Of a DNA stretch of 64,000 nucleotides, positions 32,984 to 43,860 are shown piece by piece. The DNA is from Marasmius tenuissimus. Its lineage: Eukaryota > Basidiomycota > Agaricomycetes > Agaricales > Marasmiaceae. The stretch is taken from NCBI GenBank assembly GCA_029532415.1, contig JAQOTA010000050.1, positions 4,588,001 to 4,652,000 on the forward strand, written 5' to 3'. A program made the position numbers and the translations under genes. Position 1 is the first letter of the stretch. Every line of letters begins with the position of its first letter. A model generated the notes under the pieces. The model saw only the letters and a program-made list of their open reading frames with translations, was not told the DNA's origin and ran no database searches.

Positions 32984-35222
32984 TTAGTAGCCTCTGCCTC
33001 TGCCTCGTCGTCCTCGACCTCCGCGACCTCGGCCGCGTCCGTAGCCATAGCCGGAGTTCTGCGAGTCAGCCTGCACCCTAAGCATAACTTTCGGACGGTT
33101 CGTGCCATGGTGCATAGCGAAGCCTCTGCCGTTTCCGCGATAGGAGGGGCCAGCAGTAGGCAGGGAGTAGCGGTTGGCTGAGCGAGCGTTGACATTGCTG
33201 GATGGGGTGTAGTACCAGGGGTGACGGTTGTTTGCTGCAATCTTCTCATCCGACTCGTAGCCATCGTTTTCGGGCGGGATGGGGTAGTCTTGTGGAACGG
33301 CATTGAGGTATGCCTCGTCCCAAATACTGTTGACGTTCAGACCTCTATCGCTGAGGAGCTTCGTGAGGGAGTGGTCTATACCCGGGCCTTGCCAGTCGCG
33401 AATGAAGGGGAAAGGGCACCGATGGACGGGATGATCATCGAGCAGGCAGAGGGGGCAGAAGAGCGAGACGGTCATGCCCTTGTGATGCTCCCACGAGAGG
33501 TCAAAAATGAACGCCCCGTACTTGAACTTCGTATACAGGATGCGGATACGTTCCTTGATTTCCTGAGAGAGGCGGTAGTCGTCTGTAATTGGGGCGAAGT
33601 AGACAGCTAGCTCGGTGTTGTTCGCCCCGTTGGCCGGGTCATTGTAGACCTTAACGTCAACCCCTCTAACCGCATCGAAGACTTTTTCGTTGGTAGACCT
33701 CGGGTCCGACGGCGTTCCCCGTATTACGAGGGTACGAAGGAATTCGTCGTTGTACATGACGTTGGCGATAGCGTAGCGTGCATATGCTCTGATAGTTGTT
33801 GGCGGCGCATCCTTGAAGGTGGGGGTAAGGTTCATGACATACCAGCTCGGGATATCGTGGTCGATTGTGGTGGCGTGGAAGGTACAGACATCGGAGATGT
33901 CATGGGTCTGCTGTCGGATGAGTGCATCTCGAACATATCCGTCTCTGACCCAGACAAAAACAATGCGGGGAGGGGCGTGTTTATTGCTGGCAGCGAGGAA
34001 TTGGCATCTGGGTTGGCTGACCATGACCTTAACGTCATTCTGGGAGACACCGGGGAAGCCGAGGATGTACTGGCGAACGGAGTTCTCGATCTCGTTCCCA
34101 TTCTTCGCGTCAGCGAGGCGTTGGAGAGTACCTCCATCAAAGAGGTGTAGGGCGATCCAGCCTCGTTCCCCGTACACCATGTCTAAGATGTCGGGGCTGA
34201 TGTTCTTCTGCCAGTGCTCAATAGCAGCGACGTATTTCGGCATGACTCCGTCATCGTTACGGGTTACGTGGCCAAAGGCGTTGAGAAAACCGGGGAGGAA
34301 GTTGGAGTTGTCACGGGGAGGGAGAGAACGGTTGGGGTTCCGGTTGGCAGAGCGTACGCCTCTGGCGTTGAAGATCTCGGGGGAGTTATCAAAGAGGGCG
34401 GATTGTTGCACGGCGTCGGCGTCGTTATCGTCGCCAGCTGCCATAGCATCTTCCATATCAACGTCCTCGTCGACTGGTTGTTGGACACCTCCTCGCCGAG
34501 GGTTTCCTCTACCGTTTGCCCTCTGGGGCTTAGCAGCCGTTACGGTCCCATGCACGCCATCGGTGTCACTGCCACCAGAGAGCTCCGCTTGAACGACATC
34601 AGAGCTTGTGACCGACTGTTGATCCGGGCTGGGGGAGGTTGCGTCACGATCGTCGGGTTGACGTTGCCCCTTTCGTTTCTGAGGGGTCTGAGGATCCTTG
34701 TACGTGCGGCGTATGGTTTCGTTCGACGCAAGGCGTGGGAGTTTACTGGGGCCGGAGTTAGGGTTTAGCTCGTTGGTACGAGCAGACTGTGCCAGGTAGG
34801 TTTCCTTCGATGCCTGGATGGCGGCTTGAATATCACGCGCCTCGTCGTCATTGATCTCGACGTCAGGTTCCTGGCCGTCGTCCTCCCCAAAAACGGAGTT
34901 GGGGGGTTCCTATACGGTTCTCTGGGTCAGCCTGAGCCGTTTCTGTGGTGGGTTTCGTGCATACCGTAGCCTCGCTTCTGGCGGGGGTTGTTTCTCTGTT
35001 CTTTCCCTTGTTCACATTGACGGTCTGTTGTAGGTGAGGTTAGACCCAGGTACCGTGTACGACATCTGTCAGTGTGCACAGAGTACTTACTTCGTCATCA
35101 TTCTCACCATCACTGGCGGAATGTTCGGATCCTTCGTCTTCTACAAGAGGGTTCCTCGTGGTGATGCTCTCCACCGGAGTGGCGCCGAGGTTTTGGGCTG
35201 TGTCCTCGTTCTCTTCGGACAT
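32984..35222 (-). CDS. LINE ORF1: nucleic-acid-binding protein
   Basis: The main open frame runs from 34909 to the stop at 32984. It contains a Pro/Gln-rich acidic N-terminus (VDEDVDMEDAM), a central ~300-residue region of unknown fold, a cysteine/histidine knuckle (CPLCLLDDHPVHRCPF, Zn-knuckle-like), and a C-terminal RGG-type tail (YGYGRGRGRGGRGRRGRGRGY, shortened here). It has no ATG before 34456. A separate 44-codon segment starts with ATG at 35222 (MSEENEDTAQNLG...GENDDE) and ends at a consensus donor GTAAGT (35090). Joining 35091 to 34909 by removing a 181-nt intron (acceptor TATAG) restores one frame of about 685 aa. Whether the intron is real is uncertain. The predicted role is RNA binding in the retrotransposition particle. 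Confidence 0.8.
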
Positions 35223-35714
35223 GGGTGTCTGTGGGCGAGGGTTTTTGGTTTGTGTGTCTTGTTGTTCCTATTTTCTTTTTCCCTCGTGTTGTGGCTTACG
35301 TCTGTTTGCTTGAACTGAGCAGTTTAGGATCGGGAGTTTCCGAGTGGCTTCGTTGCCGGCCCCGGCATGTATGCCGGCGGTAACCTTAAAAAAAGGGCTA
35401 TACACAGATGTGGGAGTGGCCTACTTCGCCTGTGTGGCATGGAAGTGCGCTCGGCCTGAGCTTAGGCAGTTGGTGGACGTTTCTCTTCTGTGGGAGAGAA
35501 TCTCGATAACATCGCACAGCGATATGTGTCTATCTCTATTGGGTACTGGCGTACAAGGTAGCACGTCGCAATGCCGCTCTATGGTAACTGTAGTTCCTAG
35601 TGTCCGCTCGCACGCTTGTTGGTCTTTTATTCCAGACCTTCACTTGTGACTACGTTCTGTGTGGGATACGCGATTGATATCTCAAGCAGTTTAGCCCTTT
35701 CCTGCAGATTTGAG

Positions 35715-35785
35715 CAGGGGGGGGTCTCTTACCAGAGCACTACCAATTTTGATGGTGGTGGTAAGAGGTCACGAGGCCCCCCCTG
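35715..35785 (-). promoter_or_regulatory. Hairpin at the 5' end of the LINE
   Basis: The arms are CAGGGGGGG plus TCTCTTACCA (35715-35734) and TGGTAAGAGG plus CCCCCCCTG (35758-35785). They could pair at the very 5' end of the LINE RNA. A role in promoter function or RNA binding is inferred. Confidence 0.45.
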
Positions 35786-35796
35786 GGAACGGCATT
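35784..35796. repeat. LINE target-site duplication, copy at LINE 5' end
   Basis: TGGGAACGGCATT, identical to 26676-26688. Confidence 0.92.
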
Positions 35797-35830
35797 CTAT
35801 CCTTGCGTATCCCGCCGACAGTACGATATT
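35797..35830 (-). repeat. Right inverted repeat of the 1.4-kb element (outer part)
   Basis: The reverse complement matches 25281-25316 (GTCGGCG...ACGCAAGGAT). It was displaced 9.1 kb from its inner part by the LINE. Confidence 0.7.
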
Positions 35831-37700
35831 CAAATTGAATTCAATCGCGAGTTTGAGGTACTTGCACCACTAGATCTCTACAAATGCGATCGCCTGCGGT
35901 TCACAACCTGACGTTCTGTTCAGTGTTCCTCAATCGGAATCCTATGGAAAGTAATGTAGTAGAGGGAGTTGTTTACAATGATTTGGTTCAAGCTCAACGG
36001 ATTTTGTATTCCAACGGTTGGTTCCAGTCTGTTGCAGCGCTCCAGTTGGAGCTAGCGAAGGTCTAAATCTAGGAGTTAGGTGCCGCCACATCGACAAGTA
36101 TATGTACTGCCCTCCATTCCATACCTCGATTGTTTCCCGCTCCTTGTCACGCCTGCGTTCGTCAAGGATTGTCAGTATTGGCGAAGTCACCGTGTCTTAT
36201 AAAGGGTTGGGGATCAGGGATGACCCGTTGGAGGCTCTCAATCCGACTTCAAGAGGTTTTGGGGTACGAATACATCGGTCTATTTTCGATGCATTGTTCC
36301 CCTTCACCGCAGACAGTTCGTTCAAGCGTTAATTCAAACCCTTTACCATGGACTGATACGCTCCCATATAGGAAGAACCCTCACACCACTCCCCAAATTG
36401 TGTTGAATCATGGGCGATGAGGGAAAAGCTCATCGAAACAGGTAGGTCCTTTCGACCCTGGTCTTATCTTGCCCCCCCTAACAGCTGACTATTGGCTTTC
36501 TCAGTCTTTCTACGTTGTTGTCAGGCCGAATGAAATAACGGGCATGCCTAATTTCGGCCAGCGAGAAACAGTGAAAGCCGGTAATAAACTTGGACGAAAC
36601 GCATCTGCGCCCTCCACGACATGGCCTGTCGGAGGATTGCAAGAATGGAGAGGTTCATCTGTCGATGTCGAAACCTCTTGGAAAGCACAGAATTGAATGC
36701 GACCTGGATATCATCGCAAATTGTCGACCGAATGCCGCCTACCCTGCTCAGACCATACTGAGCAATTGGGTGTCCAGGGAAGAAATAAAGGTTGCACAAA
36801 ATATCTCCAAAGTGAGCTAGCTGGTTTCACTGAACCGAACGGACATGCACTGACGTGCATTCTTAGGTCGTCCCTCTCACTAACGACGGTATCCATGTCC
36901 TTGACCCTGCATAGGAACCTCGAAAGTCACCGTACTTCCTGTGAATTCCATCCATCCACACCGGGACCTGGTTGAGGGGGGCATAGTGGGCAATTCAACC
37001 ATGCAATCTGGGGTTGTATCTGGCGTATGGTGATTTTTCATTCCAAGATCCCGCCCAGTTTTCAATCGAATGTTTCCCTCCTCTTTCGGATGTGTCGCGA
37101 TTACAGTTTGGACGAAGGATCCAAAGAAGGCTGCGATTTTCCCGTCGTTTCCGGCTGAGCTCAGATCACTGTACACAGTCCTCTTGCCGACGTGCGCGGC
37201 CACTCTACAGATAAGCCAGGAAGCTGTGAGTTGGAATTGGAAATGGGGATTGGGAAAGAGTTACGTACGACGATAATACATACTGATACGACTCTATAAC
37301 CTCTATCAACGCTCATATTCCGTCAAAAGAACTCGAAGCCGCGAATGTTTTTTCTTAAAATACCGATGTGTGTACGACACGGTGTAGGTTAATCCTACAA
37401 GTGACGCACAGCGAACATGGACCCACAGATATATACGGTTGGTAACAAAGCTGGCAGTAGCTGGCAGCCTGACAATCCGTCGGAGCTCCTATCCCGACCC
37501 CACGCCACTCTGTGGCCCTGTGAGCCATGTCACCGAAAGTCCGAATCTCAAAAAGGAAATCGAGAGGTCATCACCTTCTTTTCTTGCCGTCACGGTAATC
37601 CGAATTCCGGGAGGTCATGCTGCTCAGATTCACCTCCCTTTCACTGCGACTGCGTCCACTATACGTGCTACCATCTCAGACCTCTTGCTATAGCTACAGA
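35831..37700. other. 1.9 kb without a supported gene
   Basis: Several short frames exist on both strands (for example minus 36880-37203 and minus 35942-36190), but I could not join them in phase or recognise a family. A minus-strand segment near 36175-36140 encodes PILTILDERRR, close to PILDERR encoded near 1280-1260 by a shared 19-nt word. It may contain a decayed gene. The last ~300 bp are presumably the promoter of the dehydrogenase gene. Confidence 0.35.
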
Positions 37701-39984
37701 ATGGCCAGCTCTCAAGTATCTAAGGTTCGTGTATTGTTCACCTTGACGAACTCGGTCTGATATAGCTGCTTGCAGCTTGGATTGAAAGACTCGACTTTAT
37801 TCAAGACTCAAGCCCTCATCGATGGGAAATGGCGCGACTCGAAGAGCGGAGCGACGATTGCTGTTACCAGTGCGTTCTTGAATTCTGTGGTATTGTTTCA
37901 GCACTCAAACTTTCCCGATTGAACAGACCCAGCAACGAACGAAGAACTGGGAACGATCCCAGAGATGGGTCTAGCTGAGACGAAGGAAGCTATCGATGCA
38001 GCTGCGAAGGCCTTTCCCTCATGGAGCAAAACAACAGCCAAAGTAACCGGTTGCAAACCTTGTTTCTCTCAACATTTCTGACGTGTGTGATAGGAACGGC
38101 ATGATATTCTCATGAAGTTCTACGCTCTCATGAAAGAGCATGAAGATGATCTGGCTCGACTCATCGCAAGTTTCTCTCCAGAATAGATTCCCCGTCGTTT
38201 TGCTGATCCACTCGACTCGGTAGACACTCGAGAATGGGAAAACACTCGCGGAGGCGAAGGTAACGTCTGTTGTGACATCGTTCTCGATCTCACCAATGTT
38301 CATGACTCTGCTTTAGGGAGAGAATGTCTACAGTGCTTCATTTTTGGAGGTGAGAGCCATCACCGCCACGAGTTCCATCCACATTTCTGACCCCCGTCTC
38401 TCAGTGGTTTGGTTCGTCTTTTGAAACGTTGTTCAATGGGGATGGTGTTCATCCGCCTTCGCAGCTGAGGAAGCCGTTCGAACATACGGGGGTACGCATG
38501 GTCTTTCAACACAACATTACAGCTTCTGAAAGTGCTCTTGTAGAACATATTCCCTCACCGTTCAGCAACTGCCGGAATGTTGTGATCAAGCAACCCGTTG
38601 GTGAGTCTTCTTCTACACGTAAGTGGACCCTCTGTAATGACATTTACCCCTCTTCCTCCCTCTAAGGTGTTGTGTACGTCTGTCCCGTTCTCGCTCTCGT
38701 GCTCATCTCATGGATACGCTTTCAGTTCTATCATGACCCCGTGGAACTTCCCATCCGCCATGATCACTCGCAAGCTGGGTGCAGCCCTCGCCGCGGGATG
38801 TACTGCAGTCATCAAACCCCCGCCTGAAACGCCTTTCTCCGCTCTTGCTCTCGCAGAGGTATGGCTCTACAAATGAGTTGCTTTCTTTCTCCCTCACTCA
38901 TCACCTCGTAATGGATTAGTTGAGCCGACGTGCGGGTGTTCCAGACGGTGTCATCAACCTGGTCACCACCCAAAAGAACGTCACGGAAGTTGGAAAGGAG
39001 ATGTGTGAGAGTAAAATTGTGAAGAAAGTCACTTTCACGGGGTCCACAGCCGTTGGTAAGCTCTTGGCTGGGATGGCGGCGAGTACCTTGAAGAAGTGGG
39101 TATCTATTGCTGCCTCTTCCTTTTCTTCTTCAGCTCACAAAGCATTGCTCGCTTGACAGGGTGTCGATCGAGGCTGGAGGCAACGCCCCATTCATCGTGT
39201 TTGACGATGCCAACCTTGATGAAGCCGTTGCAGGTTAGTCGCCCCCCTGACTATGATTAATTTGATTTTGACTGCTTGTCCCTACGCTAGGTGCCATCGC
39301 TTGCAAATTCCGAGGGAGCGGTCAGACCTGCATCTGCGCCAACCGGATCTTCGTTCACTCTTCCATCTATGCTGAATTCGCCTCACGTCTTGCAGAGAAG
39401 GTTGCCGCGTTCAAGATCGGCAATGGGTTGGAAAAGGACACGTAGGTCTATCCTTCATGATAAATGCAGCGGAACCTGATCGTATCGCGTCGTGTTTTAG
39501 TACCCATGGGCCCCTCATCCACACCCGTGCCGTAGAGAAGGTTGCCAAACACGTAGAAGACGCTGTTTCCAAGGGCGCGCAGGTTCTTGTGGGGGGGAAA
39601 CGCGAGGGAGACGACAACAGCTCTTTCTTCCAGCCTACTATCCTCTCGGACGTGCCTACCACGTCACAACTTTGCTCGGAAGAGACCTTTGGTCCGCTTG
39701 CTGCTCTGGTCAAGTTCGAGACGGAGGACGAAGTGATCAAGCTAGCGAACGATACCGATGTTGGACTTGCCGGATACTTCTTCTCTCGGGACGTGGGTCG
39801 GGTTTGGAGGGTTGCGGAGGCTCTGGAAGTGGGCATGGTGGGCGCCAATACAGGGATGATCAGTCAAGCCGTCATCCCGTTCGGCGGTATAAAGGAGAGT
39901 GGGGTTGGTAGGGAGGGAGGACCACATGGCATTGACGAGTATTTGAATGAGAAATTGGTCGTATTCGGGGGGTTGAACAAATAG
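37701..39984 (+). CDS. Succinate-semialdehyde dehydrogenase (NAD(P)+ aldehyde dehydrogenase family)
   Basis: Fifteen exons join in phase to 496 aa: 37701-37724, 37776-37869, 37927-38042, 38094-38165, 38224-38259, 38317-38349, 38405-38411, 38465-38491, 38544-38600, 38667-38673, 38726-38858, 38920-39095, 39160-39233, 39291-39441, 39501-39984. Family blocks are [56 protein letters not shown], the catalytic Glu in [10 protein letters not shown], the catalytic Cys in [13 protein letters not shown], and [20 protein letters not shown] and GQTCICANR are characteristic of SSADH (GabD/Uga2). It oxidises succinate semialdehyde to succinate in the GABA shunt. No mitochondrial presequence is evident. Two exons are only 7 nt, and the fourth intron begins with GC instead of GT. 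Confidence 0.93.
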
Positions 39985-40850
39985 AGAAAAGGAACAAATG
40001 AAGGGTCAATGCGAGTTGTGGATTGCTATCTCCGTCTTTCTCCCCAATGTAGTTGTATTTTAGTACAGATGCGTATCTAGCGAACTTTGGACTATACTTC
40101 TTGCACGTACTTGACCTTTGAAACTTGCGTTTTCAAAGATTGGTCTCGAACTTCAAATTCCACATCCATTCGGGCCGTGGAAGGGTCTCGAGGGGTCTTG
40201 TAGTATGCGAACCCCGGCTATTGCACGAAGACATTTGCGGGGTGCTAGGGTGTAATTGCCAAATTCCGCTAGAAACCTTGGGGAATTGTTGACTTGCACG
40301 TTTATTACGGTCTAAATTGGTCATTGAACTTCCTTGAACTTCCCTTTGTACCACAAACGCGACATATCCACTGATCCTTCTGTGGACCCTCTTGCAATTG
40401 GCGGGTTCTGTAGTGCCCTCGGTTTAAGCGATGGTCAAAGCCGCTCTGCAACGACCACAGGCGGGCTCTTGGCACCGGACGCCCTGTATAAGGCTTTGTA
40501 CTTATGACGAAGGGCGCCACTTACCAGCAAGGTCCGGTGAAGGATCCAGAACCTCGCTTTCGCTGAAGCCTGAGGGTGTACTTGGCTCCGAACACCCGCA
40601 ATATCCTGACGTCCTGGGAAAGGACGGGAACACAACTCAAAAGTACTCACAGAAACTCACCTTGTGACCTCCATCGTACTTCCGGCTCAGCTCTTCTCCA
40701 CACAATGTCTATTTCCATTTGCCCCATGCGGGGAGGCGAAAGTCCACATGAAGATTTTACGACATGCGTTTTGCCTTTCGATGATTTAAAAGCGGGGGAG
40801 CTGTAAAAAAAATTTCTTCTGCCGCTCTTTCGCGTTCAGTTCACCTAAAA
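39985..40850. other. Intergenic region, promoter of the MFS sugar transporter
   Basis: 866 bp without a supported gene. Short overlapping frames at 40431-40667 and 40305-40650 have no family resemblance. Confidence 0.4.
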
Positions 40851-43215
40851 ATGACGAACGTCCAGAACCTTCAAGCTATCAATGCTGCGCGTCGTGCGGA
40901 ACTTGCTGGTCCTTCAGGTCTTCGAGGGTTGGCTGCAAACCCTCGACTCATACGATTGGCAGCTATTACGACGTAAGTGTGGTCTTTCCTCCTAGATTCT
41001 CAGCGTCCATGGGCTGAAAATAGTTCACTACGATAGGTTAGGAGCTTTATGTTACGGTACTCAAGCTCTTATTTTGAAACGGCTGGCCGGGTGACTGATG
41101 AGGGGACACACAGGATACGAGCAAGGGGCTTACTCGCAGGTTCTCGTCATGCCTGCGTTCACGGGCGACCATCGATTCGCCAGGATAGGTGGTGATGCTT
41201 CCTATAAAGGCTGGAGTGTTTCGTGAGTCGTAGAACATCCTGGTCTGAGCGCATTGATGCTAAAATGTGGAACTGTGAAGGACGTTGGGTATTGGAGGCT
41301 GGTTTGGTGCATTGATTAACGGTTATCTTTGCGATGTTATATCCCGACGATGGACGCTCCTTACTGGAGCCCTCATCTGTTGTCTTGGTACGGCGTTGAC
41401 TGCAGGTGCTCAAAATTCTGCGTATATGGTACGTTGGTACTGTCCTCTGCCCCACCCCCACACCGACCCTATTACGTCTAGTTTGTTGGACGTTTCTTCA
41501 TTGGTTGGGCTGTCGGATCCCTTTCAGCTGTCGTTCCGTTGTACGTATCAGCTCTTCTATGATTTCCAGCATCCGCATTCACACGAGACTAGATACAATT
41601 CCGAAATCTCTCCTCCTGAATTACGAGGCACAATCGTCTCTATCCAGCAGCTCGCAATCGTCACTGGTATTTGCATATCATTCTGGTGAGGTCGTTCCCT
41701 CATAACATCCAACACTCTCGTTTAATCCTCTTCCAAGGGTTGGATACGGCACCAATTTCATCTCGGACACAAACTCAGCGTCTTGGAGAGTTTGCCTAGC
41801 TCTCCAAGGAGTTCCGGCTATACTCCTCGCAGTCCTGACCTTCACGATCCCGTATACTCCTCGATGGCTTGTTCGACAGGGACGCAATGAGGAAGCTTTG
41901 AAAACCCTTGCATGGCTGCGTAAATTGCCTGAAGATTCCGAGCTGATCCAACTGGAATTTGTCGAAATTCAGGCAGAATCTATGTTTGGTGCGATTCGTT
42001 TGCTGGAAGCCTAGCCTATCTTCTAAATTTTCGAGCAGAGCGCGAAACTACTGCGGAGAAATTCCCGCACCTTGTGGGAGGTGGCGCGTTTAGGCAATTC
42101 AAACTACAGTTCGCACAATTCGGCGAACTCTTTACTACCATGCATATGTTCCGGAGGACTGCAGGTGAGTCGGGGTAGCTACTTCTTGACTTTGACTAAC
42201 GGGTTTGGGTACCAGTGGCTTGCTTGACGCAATTCTTCCAGCAGATGTGAGCTCATTGCCCTTTTCCTTTTTTCCATCGACACTGACCATCTTACTCTTA
42301 GGACTGGTATTGACTGCATCGTACGTCGTCCATTCCCTGAAAGCCTTCCCCGACCTCACCGTTTGGCAAACCTAGGTCTATTACGCCCCAACTATCTTCG
42401 AGTCTCTGGCCCTTCCCGGACGAACCGTTTCACTACTGGCCTCTGGTGTCGTCGGTGTCGTTTTTGTCATCTCCACCTTCCCAGCCATTGCAACCATTGA
42501 CCACATCGGTCGTCGGCCACTTTTGATTTGGGGAGGCGCAGGAATGGCCACGATGCTGGTGTTGGTTGCAGCTCTGACCGCAACTTATCAACCTGAATGG
42601 CACAACGCAGCCGCTGCATGGTCCACAGCGGCATTCATCTGGCTTTACGTCGGATTCTTCGGTGCATCTTGGGGTCCTGTCTCGTGGACTGTCATCTCGG
42701 AAGTCTTCCCGCTGTCGACTCGTGCTCACGGTGTCGCCCTCGGCGCATCAGCTAACTGGATGACTAACGTGGGTGATCTCTCAACTGGACGATTTCTCGT
42801 GTTGTGCTAATGCGATACCATTGGTGCAGTTCGTTGTGTCAATCATCGTCCCAATAATGCTAAGGGATATCACCTATGGAACCTACTTGTGCGTTTTACT
42901 GTTATCGACCTAGTTCTTCGCGCTCATGGCGTCCCGCAGGTTCTTCTTAATGTTTATGTTGATGGGTATCGCGTTTGCAATCTGGATCCTCCCGGAGACA
43001 TTCGGCAAGTCTCTCGAAGAAATGGTATGGCCTCGTTCCTTTTCCAAAAATGGTTCGCTTTGCTCATCGGCGCCGACCCGTAGGACTTGGTGTTCGGTTC
43101 TGGAGAAGCTCAGGCCGATTCGGTGAGGATGGAGAGGATACTACAACACCTCCATGGCGATCATTCTAAGGAAAAAGAAACTTCGTCGGTGCACAGTGTC
43201 GGTGCTAAAGTGTAA
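40851..43215 (+). CDS. MFS sugar transporter
   Basis: The start is MTNVQNLQAINAARRAELAG. The reading continues over several short introns with YEQGAYSQVLVMPAF, GGWFGALINGYLCDVISRRWTLL (the D-R-x-G/R-R signature of loop 2-3), [32 protein letters not shown] (PESPR-like sugar-porter block), IPYTPRWLVRQGR, QQM...TGIDCIVYYAPTIFESL, IATIDHIGRRPLLI, WGPVSWTVISEVFPLSTRAHGVALG, and LPETFGKSLEEM. These are the diagnostic blocks of the fungal sugar-porter family (Pfam Sugar_tr), with 12 membrane helices in the plasma membrane. The C-terminal tail is hydrophilic and ends SSVHSVGAKV. The substrate (hexose, disaccharide, quinate or other) cannot be assigned. Total length is roughly 530 residues. Confidence 0.92.
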
Positions 43216-43333
43216 TGTCGTACTTTATGTAGTCTTTCTGAATCAATCTTGGGTTTTCACCAACAATCTGTGCACATGGCCCTTGCGAAGCGAAGGTCGC
43301 CTCTCCTGTATAGGAGTGCAACCTTCCTTCCAT

Positions 43334-43430
43334 GGTAAGATGGCCGAGCGGTTAAGGCGTGTGACTCAAGCTGAAAAAGCTTCTCTTCTCATGGGGGAAA
43401 CCCCGCCAGAGTTCAAATCTCTGTCTTACC
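43334..43430 (+). tRNA. tRNA-Leu(CAA), copy 1, with short intron
   Basis: The acceptor stem GGTAAGA/TCTTACC pairs fully and the discriminator is A (43431). The D arm is TGGCCGAGCGGTTAAGGCG, and the anticodon loop CTCAAG gives CAA. A long variable arm (GGGGGAAACCCC) makes it class II. The T arm is CAGAG-TTCAAAT-CTCTG. About 10-12 nt after the anticodon are an intron. A near-identical copy lies inverted at 43596-43692. Confidence 0.93.
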
Positions 43431-43595
43431 ATGAATGTTTTTGTCGCGTCTCCTGTGCCTTCTAGTTTCACGACTGAATGCACAATTGTTTGGCGGCTCA
43501 GACACACCGTTGAGGATACTGCCTATGAATGATTAATCTCCGGCTGTCAAGTTGTGGAACCATATGGGTGTATTTCGCAAGGCAAAAACATTGAT

Positions 43596-43692
43596 GGTAA
43601 GACAGAGATTTGAACTCTGGCGGGGTTTCCCCCATGAGAAGAGAAGCTTTTTCAGCTTGAGTCACACGCCTTAACCGCTCGGCCATCTTACC
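43596..43692 (-). tRNA. tRNA-Leu(CAA), copy 2, with short intron
   Basis: This is an identical 97-nt gene in the opposite orientation, 165 bp from copy 1 and tail to tail with it. The identity extends into the 3' flank (ATGTTTTTG in both), so the unit including its terminator was duplicated. Confidence 0.93.
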
Positions 43693-43860
43693 ATGTTAGC
43701 TAAACGCAACACAAACAAGTGGGAGGCGAAACACCGTTACTGCTTAAACAGACAGATACAATTTCACAACTTCTTCTGTACGTCTAACTTGTCTGTCCAG
43801 CAATACATCTACGCTGAGCCAGAGAGTCCGGTCGCTGGGTATCTATTTAGCCCGCTGCCC

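Larger units (their letters stand above)
26689..35783 (-). mobile_element. Full-length LINE retrotransposon (Tad1/I-like, with RNase H)
   Basis: The element lies on the minus strand. Its 3' end is a poly-A tract (T run on the plus strand, 26687-26710), its 5' end is at 35783, and a perfect 13-bp target duplication flanks it. It contains ORF1 (nucleic-acid-binding) and ORF2 (APE endonuclease, reverse transcriptase, RNase H). The 3' UTR is 26711-26963 and the 5' UTR about 35223-35783. Perfect duplication, intact ORF2 and full length point to a recent insertion. RNase H after RT fits the Tad1/I groups; the exact clade needs a tree. Confidence 0.93.
25280..35830. mobile_element. ~1.4-kb inverted-repeat element, split by a nested LINE
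   Basis: The left inverted repeat 25280-25418 matches the reverse complement of 26586-26688 continued at 35797-35830, on the other side of the LINE. Shared blocks include CTGACTCAGCATTGCCGCTT, TCTTGTCCCCT / TCTCGTCCCCT, GCCACACAG and, in the outer part, GTCGGCG...ACGCAAGGAT. Without the LINE the element would be about 1.44 kb. The interior (25419-26585) has no coding capacity, so it looks like a non-autonomous DNA element. I find no clear target duplication. Confidence 0.7.

Noticed and set aside
35942..36190. Minus-strand frame ending like an MFS C-terminus (ERRRDKER)
   Set aside because: Only a short basic motif resembles it; not enough to call even a pseudogene.
36880..37203. Minus-strand frame with resemblance to an MFS transporter loop
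   Set aside because: The match to the A-G-H-T-K-K region is weak, hydrophobicity is too low, and neighbouring exons could not be joined.
43337..43465. Identical small ORFs at the two tRNA copies (MAERLRRVTQAEKASLL...)
   Set aside because: They are translations of the tRNA-Leu genes, not proteins.
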